The position numbers were made by a program, and so were the translations under genes. A stretch of DNA of 64,000 nt from Acheta domesticus (lineage: Eukaryota; Arthropoda; Insecta; Orthoptera; Gryllidae), in contig JAHLJT010000631.1 of NCBI GenBank assembly GCA_031308135.1, positions 147,179,708-147,243,707 of the forward strand, read 5' to 3'. Below are positions 32,101-45,057 of this stretch, piece after piece. The notes under the pieces were generated by a model. The model worked only from the letters and a program-made list of their open reading frames with translations. It ran no database searches and was not told the DNA's origin. Position 1 is the stretch's first letter. Every line of letters begins with the position of its first letter.

Positions 32101-34784
32101 TGATAGTATCAAATCACGAGAAAGTAAATCACCATGGACAGATATCATGTTAGTTTTAGAGTCAAAAAATTACCAACGAAAATATATTCATACTTTATGT
32201 TTCATTAGTTGTGTGCAGCACATTTCCATTACCTAATATGATCATTGCACTTTTGTAATTAACGTGAAATGTCAGCTACAATTGTTCCACCCGAACTCCT
32301 CAACAGTGCTTATTGTAAATGGAGGAGATAGAAAGTTTTTTTTTGGACGAGTGATAGTTAAAACCAAAAGTTCTGCGAAGTTGTAGTCGTTCACTGAAGT
32401 AAAAATAGAATTGCTGAGTGTAGTGCAACTTGAAAGTGATTTAGTTTATCTAGGTGCAGCGCCCGCCAAGATCAGTCAGAAGTTGAATTGTGATCCAGAA
32501 GTGACAAAATGTCTGCAAACAACGAGCAAATCCGTAGCAATCAATAGCCAAAAACTTTCAGATGTTTCTCGTCCCCGGTGTGGCGGGCGGATCGGGTTGC
32601 CCAGGCAGATGAAATGGTAAGCAAATGGTAGATTTGACATTCAGTAAAAAAGCAGATTTGTTATAATATCTATATTATCACCTACCTTTCTAATATACTA
32701 TCTGATCAGTTGATACGAGTAAACTATTTTTACTCGTATCCTCGTAGTTTATTAGACAAAATATGCCTAGAAGTGTCATAAGAGCTTATGTTTGAAGTTT
32801 CGACATTTCCTCCCCGGACACCCCGTATATACATATATACCTTCTCAATCACTGGAATGTGATTACTGGAATAAAAAATTAAGATTTTTCAAGAATAGTA
32901 CTTGTATCCTTGCATAGTACTTCCAAAAATACGAATATGAAACTTATATTTCATTGACCTTTCTTTTAAATGGCCACATCATTCTATAGAATGTTTTTAA
33001 ATTAACATTATATACTGATTTTCAGGTAAAAATTATCTGCGTTTTAATACGACAGAATTACCAATGGAAACATTTAATATTCAAATTTTACGTGATCAAA
33101 TACAATGTTTCTCCTATGTTATAGCACTCCATCCTTAAAGCACTCCATATAGCTAATCCATCAGGAGTAGCTTGAAGTTCTTTTTGAGGGAAAATACGAC
33201 AAAAATAATTCTTAGCAGAATGTTCAAACTCAGGAACACCAGGAGGGATCTGCATTGCTCGCACGGTGCGGTCGCTCCTTCGCCACTCAAAGCTACCAAA
33301 CGGTCCGCTACAGCCGCCGGGGCAATGCGGCGGCGAAGTATCGCCTCCGTTGAGCTTCCAATGGATGAATAATTTCTTTCGTTGATGCGCGACGTATTAA
33401 TTTGTGAGTCGAAATCTATATGAGGTGTTGGCTCTCCATCGTAACTATTAGTTAGTAACTATAGTTAACTACTCCATCGTAACTATAGTTTCGATGCCAA
33501 CACCTCATATAGATTTCGATGATATAAGCATCGTAAACACCGCACCATTTAATGGTAGCATTAATTTGTCAGTGTAAATGAACCACGAACCAAGAGAAAA
33601 AAAACGGGAAGAACGTAATTACATTAGACGAGACCCCAACATGATGAAATTTTGCCTCGTGGCATTGAAATCCATCTTGTGTTACTTTTTAATGTTGTAT
33701 ATAGAATAAATAAATATTTTCAACATATTCCAATTTATTATTCACTCTTCAAATAATTCAGTATTGTATGATTTGGACTAGTTACCTTTTAATAGAGTTT
33801 TCTGCGAAAAACACGTGTCATTCTTCGTTCGCTGTCCGTCCTTCGATAGTACGACTTCTGCTGACCCTGGCCACTCACAAAATGGGCGGATATGTGTCAT
33901 CTTCCCATTTACTTGCAGTGTTCAGCCAAGCAAATTTCCTCTTGGCTAGTACATTGGAGCAAAGAATTTGTAAATCGGCGCTTCTATTCTGCGGTTTATC
34001 GCAAAGATAGCGGATACATTTTGAAACCTTGTACCACGTTGTCAGCACAAGTGGTCGATTTCGTAGTAAACGCTGCTATTAATGCTACATAGCGGTTACA
34101 ATATCTATACTAATATATAAAAACAAAGTTGTCCTGGCTTACAGCGCGATAATTTCTGAATCTACTGAACCAATACCGATGAAACATTTGTGCTAGCTTC
34201 CTTTAAAGGTCTGAAATGCTATAGGCTATGATTTATAACTATAAATCTTAATATATTTACAAAATAATTACTTTTCCGGACATTTTTCGCCTGGCTTTAC
34301 ATCACAGATGCAATAGATCAATGATAATAGATTAACTGCGCGCCACCAGAGGATGACGTCTGAGATTTACTAATTCCATCTATGTCCAGAATTATAATGC
34401 AATTCATTGGGATTTGAATAATGCTATATGTAAAGTCCGTAAGTAAATGTTGGTGGTTTGTTAGTCCTGAACGTTAACATTTAAACGAAAACTACAGAAT
34501 GTAGCAAAGAACGTCAATGTATATACATTGTCCGTAGTCCCTGTTGTATACAAATAGTGGCAAGAACACATGTGAGTTTGAAACTATTTAGAGAGTAAAG
34601 CGTGAAATAATATACACTGCAAAATATACAGTAATGTACAACGTACAATATATAGATATCGTATATTTTCTTAACAACCTCTTCTTTTACAGAAATTTGT
34701 GAACATTGAATTGATTGAAACTACGCCGAAACGAAAGTCACAGTTGTCCAAACAGAATGCAAGCGCATAGAGATGGTCAGCCTA
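32101..34784. other. No gene recognised except a hairpin and a CpG patch
   Basis: AT-rich DNA. A GC-rich patch lies at 33225-33365. Two overlapping short frames at 33768-34092 show no known family. The 33410-33518 hairpin is listed separately. Confidence 0.35.
33410..33518. repeat. Perfect 23-bp hairpin with 63-bp loop
   Basis: The left arm CGAAATCTATATGAGGTGTT... (33410-33432) is the exact reverse complement of 33496-33518. The loop holds further small palindromes (aactatagtt) and duplicated 'ccatcgtaacta' words. A diverged single arm with its flank occurs at about 1012-1095. Confidence 0.85.
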
Positions 34785-37004
34785 TTAACCTTTCACTGGG
34801 CGCGCGTAAAATGTTCACACCAGCAAGCGCGTGTCGTAAATTTTACGACATTCAATGACTTAAAAAACTCAAAGAAATTGTGGAACAATGGAAATTTATG
34901 TCGCATTATAATATCTAAGAATGATATTTACTTTAAAAAACATATCCCTTGTTTGTATTTATTATCAAAAAGATCTTGTTCCGATCCAGAATCGTTGTGA
35001 TGCTCGTCTATATTTTCAACATTCGTTTACTGTCACTGTCACTATACAATTCTTGATCTTCCTCCGATCAGACAGCTCTTGAAGAATATTCTGATTTTCG
35101 TTCACATTAATGGACATTTCTGGACATTTTACAGAAAATGTCGGTTAGGCCAAATTATAATACAATATTTTGGCACAACAGCCGGCGCGCACCGTAGAGT
35201 TTAGGTCACTATGCACTTATTCCGAATAGAGCGTTACAAAACCTGAATTTAGCGTGCAAACTAAACAGTGGCTGCAGGAATGCATCACTAAAGATACCTG
35301 CAAAGAATACCAAGAACGCAGAAGTCATTGATAAAAATGAGTTGACAGCAAAACAAAACTAGTGGTGCTACAGAATGCCACAGACTCTCCCGTATTAGTT
35401 TTCTATTTTCTTCGGGCTTCTCTAGCTATTCGGAATTGCCACATACTCTTTCTTGCCAGCTACCATCCATCACCGCCAAAAGTACATTTTTTTGCCATTT
35501 TCTTAATTTGTTCGATATCCTATTGGTAGAACGAAAATATTAATTTTAGAATGTTACAGAACACAAAAACCTAGCCCTAAATGGCAATTTTCTTTTAAAA
35601 AGTATGTGCCGTTTTAAAGAAAATTGCGTTTTAGCGCTACTAAAAATGCGAAATTGGAAGCTCATTTTTACAGAAAACGTTTGAGTTTTCAAATTTTTTA
35701 TTTAAAGTTATTTGAAGCACTTACACTCACAAAAGTAATAATCTTTACAAATTGCTGGTAATGTGCATATTAAAGATGTGAGAGATCTTGCAAAAAAATT
35801 ACAATTATGTATTTTTTTGAAAAAACAAACAAATTACTTAAAATAAACTTTACGCTAAACCAAAGAGTGCAATTAGCACTATCCGTTACAAAAGTTTGAA
35901 GAAACAAATTGCAGCCATATATGAGAAAATGGCGTTTGGGCGTTTCTGCAAATGCGAAAATTTGAGTTACTATTCAAAGAAAACGGTTCTGTTTTCGAGA
36001 AACTTCACTTGACATTATTTAAAGCACATGTACTTATAAATATAATAATGTGAAAAAATCGCCGCTAATGTAAATATTATCGACATGAGAAACATGTCAA
36101 GAAACTTACATTTTTGTAATTTTTGAAAATACCAACATAGCAGCAGCAACAGCAATGTGACTTGTATGTCGTCTGATAGAGCATATTTACCACAATCGTT
36201 ACCAAAAGTGTAAAGAAAAAATTTGAATCCGTTTTTGAGTAAATCTTGTTTTTGTAATTTTTTAATATTTCACTTTATGCACGCAATATTGCACGAAAAC
36301 TACTAATATTTTGAAAAACATTTACATTACTTTTATGAAAGAACTCAATATGCAAAACAAATTTTATTTGAAGAAAAAATCTCTATCTTCAATTTTGGAG
36401 TTGGAGAAAGACGCCGAAAAGAATTCAACCTTTCACAATTTTCGAAATTTCAGAGTTATCTGTGAAAATCGGATCTATGCCATGTTATTAAGTGTATTTT
36501 ACTCTATTCATACAAGAAATTTAAAGAAAAAATGTGGAGCCGTTTTCCAGAAAATTTTGAAAATCCCCGGGGGGCTTCATGCAAAGTACCCCCAAATTTT
36601 GAAGAATCTTTTTCAAAATCTCAATGCTTTGACTAGAACACGTTTAACCGGGGAATATCCATTTTGGAAGAAATCGTACGTATGGTTTAGGCGCTAGCAG
36701 TGTTCACAGACGGACGTTTTCCTTTCAATTGGGTTTTCGGTGTCAAGGACCTAGAAAACAGGATTTCTGGCTACACCACGCGTTAGGGGATTTTCTTTTC
36801 TTAATTTAGCAACTGGTTTTCTCCACTTTTTCGTTTTCACGGACCAGCAATGAATTTTTTTCTGCCGAAAATTGGCCATTTTTTCGCACAGCATTCCATA
36901 ACGTTCCCTGTACTACGTATATCACTCCGTGTATACGTCCGTATACGGGAAAGTAAAAATCAGACATTGTAAAATTTACGACAGCGCGTCCTCTGGAAGG
37001 TTAA
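34785..37004 (-). mobile_element. piggyBac-like element (TTAA ends), host to element E copy 4
   Basis: TTAA lies at 34785-34788 and 37001-37004. Inside come CCTTTCACTGGGCGCGCG at the left and, inverted, CCTTCCAGAGGACGCGC at the right. Both are followed by the near-palindrome GTCGTAAATTTTAC. On the minus strand at about 34950-35100 an acidic frame reads SEEDQELYSDSDS and, shifted, NIDEHHNDSGSEQD, resembling a piggyBac transposase N-terminus. No catalytic region remains. Element E occupies 35357-36954, so the original unit was about 0.6 kb, a small derivative. Confidence 0.65.
35357..36954 (+). mobile_element. Element E copy 4 (complete, 1.6 kb)
   Basis: It starts AACTAGTGGTGCTACAG and ends gtatacgggaaagt. 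The module block (ccgtttt...gagaaaat) appears at 35609, 35915, 36229 and 36540, giving spacings of 306, 314 and 311 bp. The microsatellite is short here (cacagacggacg). A 128-residue frame at 36311-36697 matches that of copy 2. No transposase motif is recognised. Confidence 0.85.
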
Positions 37005-37309
37005 AATTGTGAATCGGATACTCAGAGACAAGAGCGACATGCTTTAGAACACGCACCATTGAAAATAATACTGCAAAGAAGGAAGCAAATGTGAATGATT
37101 CTCTAGGAATTAGGACAACTTTTTATTATGACTCTCGATTTCACTATTGACACAACACTCGATGTTCAAATTGATAAAATGAAAAATATTTTTATATTTT
37201 GGTCCCATGTTGAACTATTTTTTCCTTTATGTTCAGGGGACTAATACAGTGGTATGTAATTCAGCAATGTTTATTTGTATACTAAGACTAATCTGTGCTG
37301 TTGTTTCAC
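37005..37309. other. No gene recognised
   Basis: A short spacer between the piggyBac-like end and the truncated Helitron. Confidence 0.35.
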
Positions 37310-38743
37310 ATGTCAGTGCTCATAACTCAAAACAAAGCGTTTTAGAGTCTTAAAATGTAAAATTTTGAGGCCAACGGCCTCAAAGAAACGTTTTACACAC
37401 CATATTCTACACGATATTCTCCAATCCATTCAATTAAGTTTTCGGTTCCACGCTTCAATACTATGAAGGCCACCTCAATATTTCAGCCCTTCCTGCTTGT
37501 AGCAATTTTTTGGGGCAATACGCTTAGAAGGCTTATATTCGACAATCTTTATTTACGCTTTCTGTTAACACGTAGTTTGTGCAGTCTGACGAGGTTTATT
37601 TGCATAATCATTAATTCAAGATTTGCTCTCCAGCAACAACTAGAAATACTATTATACTTCGTTGATACCAATACCTATGAAGATTGTTTCTTATGCGTGT
37701 AGTGAAACTATTCAATTAACGTTTTTTCATGGTCTGTAAGTGATGTGTACTTAATTGTGGAGTGATGTGGGTGTTAGTGAAGAGTAAAGACTGTGTTTGT
37801 ATTTTACCTGTACCAATATTTTCGTTATCATTCGATGAAATTTTCAACTCAACAGGTTCAGACACGTAGCTTTCTCAAAAGTAAAAAGCTAATATTTTTG
37901 TGACTATCACGAGAAACTAAAACCTAACTGAGAAAGAATACAGAATAATTGCTTCAAATGTCTTTAAGTAAGTTTTGGGAATTGTTCCAAGCAAATTCTT
38001 CATTCCCCATTAATAAATATTTATTAAAAATTTCTTTTACACATTATTTGAATTGTTTTTTGTTTGTATTTGTAATTGTGTTAGTACATTGCAAGTTGCT
38101 TTTATAGATTTTTAAATAAATAAACGTTTCGTTAACTATCTTCCCTCTTAGAATGAAAAAAGAAGGATAGGGGTGAGCGTGGCGTATAACATACGAGAGC
38201 TCTCGCGAGGATACGCAGAGGTAGTGGGGGAAAACTTGTGCTATGTCACAACACAAAGAACAAACCTTTTAAAGTAGCTAAAGTAAAATAGCTTGAAATA
38301 AATGGAAAACAATAATCTAAACGCGCTAGCCTACAATACTACGTGAATTAATTAAAAAAGCAACTAAATGTAAAATTATAGAAAGTATAGTGCAAGTCAT
38401 TCGACAATTGCCAACGATCGAATTCCAAACGTACGATTTAAATGTTGGCGGTATCTGGAAGTATGTACAGACACCAACGCTCAGCTGAAAACGCATATTG
38501 TAAATAAAACACCGTTTGATATTAAACTCAAGGTGTCTGTTCGTTAAGATATTAAAATTGCAATCATCGTTTGAGCAACATTTCCATGTACGAAAGTGGG
38601 CTTACTAATGCCTACTAAATTGTTTCTAATGCTAACAAACGGTATTTAGTACTCAAAAGTGAAAACATTAGTTTGATTATTTTTTGGCTTGAAATTGCTT
38701 TTTTGAGGTACGTAAGGAGGCAGAAAATAATTCAGTACTTTTT
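37310..38743 (+). mobile_element. Helitron copy B (5'-truncated, 3' end cut by element E)
   Basis: It aligns along its length to copy D (about 62220-63290) in the same orientation. The internal hairpin, TACGAGAGCTCTCGCG, is at about 38192-38207. The copy stops where element E copy 5 begins, right after ttcagtacttttta, so the terminal module is not adjacent. Confidence 0.8.
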
Positions 38744-40363
38744 ACTTCCCCGTATACGTACGTATACACGGAGTGATATGCGTAGTATAGGGAAAGTTGC
38801 TGCGCGAGAAAATGGCCAATTATCGGCGGACCAAATTAATTGCTGAGCCGTGAAAACGAAAAAGTGGATAAAACCAGTTGCTAAATTAAGAAAAAAGATC
38901 CCCTAACACGTGGTGTAGCCAGAAATCCTGTTTTCTAGGTCCTTGATAGCAAAAAACCCAATTGAAAGGAAAACGTCCGTCTGTCCGTCTGTCCGTTCGT
39001 CCGTTCGTCTGTCTGTCCGTCTGTGAACACTGCTTGCGCCTAAACCATACGTATTTTTTCTTCCGAAATGGATATTCCCCAGTCGATCTGCTTCTAGTCG
39101 AAGCTTTGAGATTTTGAAAAAGATTCTTCAAAATTTGGGGGTACTTTATATGAAGCCCCCCGGGGATTTTCAAAATTTTCTCAAAAACGGCTCCAAATTT
39201 TTTCTTTAAATTTATTGTAAGAATAGAGGAAAATACACTTTTTAACATGGCATAGGTCCGATTTTCACGTACAGCTCTGAATTTTCGAAAGTTGTGAAAG
39301 TTTGACTTTTTTTCGACGTCTTTTTCCAGCTACAAAATTGAGGATAGAGATTTTTTCTTCAAATAAAATTTGTTCTGCATATTGGGTTCTTTAATAAAGG
39401 TCATGTAAATGTTTTGCAAAATTTTGGTAGTTTTCGTGCAATATTGCGTGAAATATGTACAATTTTAAAAAATTACAAAAACAAGATTTTCTCAAAAACA
39501 GCTCCAAATTTTTTCTTTAAACTTTTGGTAGGGATAGTGGTAAATGTATTCTATCAATGACATAAATGCCATTTTGGTCTATGGATTGGTTTTTGCAAAA
39601 ATTACAATGTAAATTTTTTTACTTGTCTCTCACATCGTTAAAATATTTACATTATCGGCGATTTTTTCACAATATTATATTAACGAGTATATATGCTTTA
39701 AATAATGTCAAGTAAAGTTTTTCGAAAACACTACCGTTTTCTGTGAAAAGTAGCTCTAATTTCGGCATTTTGAGAAATGCTCAAACGCCTTTTTCTCATA
39801 TATGGCTCGAAAGTTTTTCTTGAATCGTTTGTAACGGATAGTCAAAATTACACTCTTTAATTTGACGTAAAGTTTATTTTGAGTTTTTTTTTGTTTTTTC
39901 AAAAATTATATAAATGTAAATTTTTTGAAAGATCTCTCACATCTTTAAAATGCACATTACCCGCAATTTGTAAAAAATATTATATTATATATTATATTTG
40001 TAAGTGTATGTGCTTCAAATAACTTCAAATAAAGAATTTTGAAAACTCAAACATTTCAAATTTCTTCAAATTTTGCATTTTTAGTAGTGCTAAAACGCCA
40101 TTTTCTCTTAAACGGCACATTATTTTTAAAAGAAAATTGCCATTTACGGCAAGGTTTTGTGTTCTTTAATATTCCAAAATTAATATTTTCGTTTTACCAA
40201 TAGGAAACCGAAAAATTAAGAAAATGACAAAAAAATGTACTTTTGGCGGTGATAGATGACAGGTGGCAAGAGAGTATGTGGCAATTCCGAATACCTAGCG
40301 AAGGCCCAAGGAAATAGAAGACTAGTACTGGAAAGTCTGTGCCATTCTGTAGCACCACTAGTT
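38744..40363 (-). mobile_element. Element E copy 5 (complete, inverted)
   Basis: It reads from the palindrome end (ccccgtatacgtacgtatac) to gccattctgtagcaccactag. Flanking TTTTTA words occur on both sides, a probable target duplication in Helitron B. The microsatellite is long here (about 38977-39020, CCGT/CTGT units). It has the same 120-residue frame (38886-39248, minus) as copies 2 and 4. Confidence 0.85.
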
Positions 40364-40505
40364 GTTTTTATGTCAATAGTATTACTTTTCCACGTGTGCG
40401 TTGTGTTTTTTGTTTCAGCATTTTTACTTTCTCGTCACGGAGTAGGGAGTGAGTGCGGAGTGTGTGAAAAAACGGTAAATTTGTGGCAGAAAAATTCTTA
40501 TTACC
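40364..40505. other. Short unassigned spacer
   Basis: No feature seen between element E copies 5 and 6. Confidence 0.3.
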
Positions 40506-41039
40506 GGGTCCTGGTAACGAAACTATGGATAAATCCAGTTGCTAAATTTAGAAAATAATCCTCTAACACATAATATAGCCAGAATCCACATTTTCTGGGT
40601 CCTTGATGCCGAAAAATCGAATGACGGCAAAACGTCTGTCTGTCCGTCTGTACACAACGCTAGCGCATAAACCGATTTTTTCCAAATTTGATTATCCTTA
40701 ATTGGTCTCACTTTTGTCACGGCACCTTAAATTTGAAACTGATATTTTAATATTGGGGTCACTGATCTGAAGCCCCTACGACGTATTCAAAATTTTCAAA
40801 AAAAGTCTCCATTGTTTTTCATTAATTATTTTTGTTGTTGTTGGTTAGTGTAAAGGACGTTTAAGAAAATAAGATAGATAGATAGATATTGTTTATTTAG
40901 CCTTCTCGGCTTTTTTTTACATAAAATACATATTTACATACATTGCTTACACCTATAAGTATACTCTATTAACTATTTACGAAATGAATTTTCTACTTTT
41001 ATGTGTTTTATAATTTTTCTTTTAAATTCTTTAATTTGT

Positions 41040-43800
41040 TCAGTTTTTTATTTCTAATGGTAGTTTATTATATAATTCAATTCCTTTGTCAAATAGTATA
41101 TTTTTTGCCTGCTCAGTTTTACTAAAATTAATTACTAAATGTTGTGCTTGTCTTGTTTCCCTTGCTGTTTTATCTTTCACTCTTTGGATTTTGTTTACTA
41201 AATCTCCTGTTATTTGGTTTTTAATCAATTTAAAAATAAAAATTAGTGTCTTATACTGAATTCTCTCTTTTATTGACATAAATTTCAGTGTCGAGCATGT
41301 CTACCACTGGAGTGTATCTATTGCATTGAATTATTACTCTTATTGCTCTATTTTGTTGTATCTGAAGTTTTTTAATTTCACTTTTTTGGGCTCCAACTAG
41401 TATTGTTGCACAGTAATCAAAATGTGGTGCAATTATGGATTTGTATATCAAACATCTTGTATAGCCATTTATATTGCCCAGTTCTGTTTAACATATTAAT
41501 ATTTTTTCCAGTTTTCTTTACTATATATTCTATATAATCTTTAAAATTTAATTTACTATCTATAATTACTCCCAGATATTTCATTTTGTATACCCGTTGT
41601 ATTTCCTTTAAATCAGTTGTGAATAATTTTGTTTCTCTTTCTTCTATGTTTCTTCCACTATGTAAAATCATAAATTTAGTCTTTTCTACATTCATTATTA
41701 ATTTATTTACCCTTAACAATTCTTGTACTGCAATAAATACACTCTGCATTTTAAATTCAATTTCCGCTTCTGTTTTTCCAATTACATACAATAAAGTGTC
41801 GTCAGCAAATAACTGAATTTTACATTCATTCGCAAACAAATTTATTATATACTTAATTAAGTCATTTATGTACATTATAAACAATATTGGTCCCAAAACT
41901 GATCCTTGCGGAACACCTAAATCTACGCTAATTTCCTCTGACATAATGTTATTATATTTTACTTTTTGCTTTCTATTCACAAGATACGAAATAAACCACT
42001 TTTGAACGTCACCTTTGATACCGTATTTGTACATTTTCTCAATCAGCATTGGCCTGTCAACCGTTTCGAATGCCCTCTTTAGATCCAAGAAGATAATTCC
42101 TACTTTCTTTCCTGTATCAATATTAATTTTCCATTCGTCTAAGACTGCTTGAATCGCGGTTTCACAGGATTGTTTTTCTCTGAATCCTGATTGTTCATTT
42201 CTTATAATTTTGTTTGTTTCAATAAATTCATTTAATTGCTTCTTTACTATTTTTTCTAATATTTTTTCATACGTGGGTGGTTTATTTATTGGCCCAAATT
42301 CAGCTGCTCTCTTTGTGTTTGTCACTTTTGGAATTGGTATTACGGTGGAAGTTTTCCATGATTCAGGAAAGATCCCTTTTTCTAATGAATTATTTATTAT
42401 TTTCAAAAATACAGCTTCTAATATTTCATAATTTTCTTTTATCATTTTTGTTGTAATACCCTCGTCGGTTCCTTTTTTGTTTGTTAGCCCAAAGATAGTT
42501 TTACGCAATTCTTCCTTTCTTATCAATTTAAATTTATTAAATTCACTGTCACACCATTTTTCATTTTGCTTGTAAATATTCTGATTCCCTGCATCAGCAT
42601 TTTGTACTAAAATATTAATGCTTCTTACGAAATAGTTATTGAATTTGTTTGCTATATTTTCTTTACTACTTTCATCAAATACAATATCTGTAGTCATTAA
42701 ATCACAGTTTTACCTCTAATTAATTTCTTAATTACCTTCCATAATTCTTTACTATTATTTTTGTGTTCTTCAATAGTATTATTATAATATTATACTTTCT
42801 TTTTCTTAATTAGTTTAACTACATTATTTCTTAACTTCTTGTACTCTTCCCACTTGTCTGGTTCTCTCGTTATTTTAGCTGTTTTGTATACTTCATCTCT
42901 CCTGTTGCACAACATTTTTATTTCTTCGCAATACCATTTTCTTTCATTCCATTCTGTATGCACCTTCAGCGTTTTAAATGGTGCCACCTTATCTAAGGCT
43001 TTTACGACTACTTTTACAAATTCCTCGCTTAACTCGTCTTCATTGTCATGTTTTAATTGTCTAATATTACATTCTAATATTTCTCTAAATTGATCATCTT
43101 TAAAATTTCTATAGTCTCTTTTACGTATTTTAATCCTTTCTCTTCGATTTGTACCTTTATCTTTTACATCCGACTTAACTATTACCCAAGCATGGTCGGT
43201 AATTTTTGGTGTGTCTTGTACTTCTACATGTATGTTTACATTTGATAATACTAGATCAATGATTGTCTGACTATTACTATCCACTCTTGTTGGCTCTTTT
43301 ACCAATTGGTTTAGTCCCAGTGCTTTAAAACTATTTACTAACTTCTTCTTTACGTAACTTTCTCTCAGTACATTTATATTAAAATCCCCTATTATTATGC
43401 AATTATTAATTGTTAATATTTCTTCCACTTTGTAATATAGTCAATAAATTCGCTATCAGATGCATTTGGAGAGTGATAGACAGCAACTACCGATCCTTTG
43501 TATTCTTTTCACAAAATATCTAACTTAACCATCCAACAGTTACTTTCTATATAGTCTACTTTAACATTTTCTATTTTAATATCTGTTCTCACGAATACTA
43601 CTACTCTCCCCGTTCTTCGGTTCTGTGAATTACATCTGATACATCTATAGCCTTGTATTATAATTTCCTCATCCTCTATTTCTTCAATTACTCGTGCCTC
43701 AGTGAACGCCATTAGGATAGGTTTATTTGAGATTCATTTATGTATTTACTGATTTGATCGAAGTTTGCCAAAAGACTTTGTACATTTAGTGTTAAGAATG
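41040..43800 (-). pseudogene. CR1-like ORF2: endonuclease and reverse transcriptase
   Basis: The endonuclease starts near 43800 with LNVQSLLANFDQI. IIIGDFNINV lies at about 43390, and the later TDHAW stands where the SDH motif is expected. The RT frame at 41417-42697 (426 codons) is intact: KKGTDEGI, SGFREKQSCETAI, FLDLKRAFETVD, VPQGSVLGP and the catalytic FADD at 41798-41809, with both aspartates present. The C-terminus continues in two short frames (41451-41040). Frameshifts lie at about 43720, 43430, 42700, 41430 and 41265. With so few lesions it may have been active recently. Confidence 0.88.
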
Positions 43801-43869
43801 CATTTTGTATATTCAATGATTGCTACTCAGAAGTATAATCAATTCTTTTCCTCTTTTCATTTATTATTC

Positions 43870-45057
43870 TTAAGTAAGTTGGACAATCTTTGTCTGTTGC
43901 TTCATCTGATCATGATCAGTCAAAATGTCCGTTAATTTTAGTCTTCTAACTTTGTCTTCACAATTCACGCATTTTTTATTTAAGTTGCATCCTCCGCTGT
44001 CATGATTACCCGCACATACTTTGCATACAATTTCTTTCTTACAATCTTCACTAAAATGGTTAAAACCCCAACACTTGAAACATCTGACAACACTTACAAA
44101 TTCGTATACCCGACACCTCTCCCATCCTAAGTTTACTTTGCCCTTTTCCATTTACAATTGAATATCTCTGCATCTGTCTCTAGAATAATATTACCTTTTT
44201 CCTCTTTCTATTGCCTTTTTTAGTATTGTATCTTTTTATCACTTTCATGTCGGTACCTTCAATCGTTTCTATTTCATTTTGCATTTTAATTGCCTTAATC
44301 AATTGTTTGTCTTCTAGTTCAAACTCCTCTTTTCCTACTCCTATAATTTTAAGTTTAGGTTTCATATTCTTTGGAATGACAACATCTACTTCTTTCTTTA
44401 AGTGTTCCTCAACTTTCTTTTTCAATTGCTCTCTGCCTTTTTTAGTATTACATTCAACAATCACTACTCCCTTATTTCCTTTCTTGATTTTAGATACTCC
44501 TACAGGAAGTTTATTAATATTAACATTCTCCTTGAGAGTTTGTTCAGTTTTCTTACTATCTTGTGGTATTTTTGGTTTTATTACAATTTTTTTTTCTTTG
44601 CTAGCTATTTCGGCATAACTTACTGTTTGGGACTCCTTTTTATGAATATTTACATTTTTATTATTTCTGCCATCTGTACTTTTATAACATTTATTTCTTC
44701 CAAAACTACTTCTCTGACAATATCTTTTAGTTTATCTATACTTTGCTGTTTATTTTTAATTTCAATGATATCTTGTATTATTAAATCTAATTTGCTTTCT
44801 AATGTACTATTGTTTCCACTTGAATTTTCTCCTTCGTCTTTCTTATTTCTATCATTCACAACGACATACTTCTCTCTATCTCCATCACAATTCACTAGCT
44901 CATCTCTAGTATCGAACACTTGATGTTTCTTACTGCAGTTACTATGGAAATATTTCATACATTTCCTACAAAAGATGCCCTCTGAAATAATTTCTTTCTT
45001 ACATCGCCCTAATTCACATACCCGTTTAATTCCCTCCATTCTTTTAAGTTCGATCAA
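43870..45057 (-). pseudogene. CR1-like ORF1 (zinc finger, coiled coil, CCHC knuckles)
   Basis: It starts at ATG 45057. The N-terminal Cys/His cluster (CELGRCKKE, then FCRKCMKYFHSNC) looks PHD-like and is followed by a coiled coil (44760-44650). After a frameshift near 44640 comes the SYAEIASKEKKIVIKPK linker and a domain with KKVEEHLKKEVDV and PKLKIIGV. After another shift near 44165, zinc knuckles follow: CFKCWGFNHFSEDC, CKVCAGNHDSGGC and CVNC. This order is the insect LINE gag layout; the protein binds element RNA. At least two frameshifts disrupt it. Confidence 0.8.

Noticed and set aside
38960..39024. Regular 4-base repeats considered as a CRISPR-like array
   Set aside because: Units are contiguous microsatellite repeats without spacers, in a eukaryotic transposon.
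34785..40363. Treating element E copies 4 and 5 as the long inverted arms of one 5-kb foldback element
   Set aside because: Each copy has its own complete ends, copy 5 interrupts Helitron B and copy 4 interrupts the piggyBac-like element, so they are independent insertions.
44211..44923. Long plus-strand frames rich in Phe, Leu and Ser that look like membrane proteins
   Set aside because: They are antisense shadows of the CR1-like ORF1 on the minus strand.
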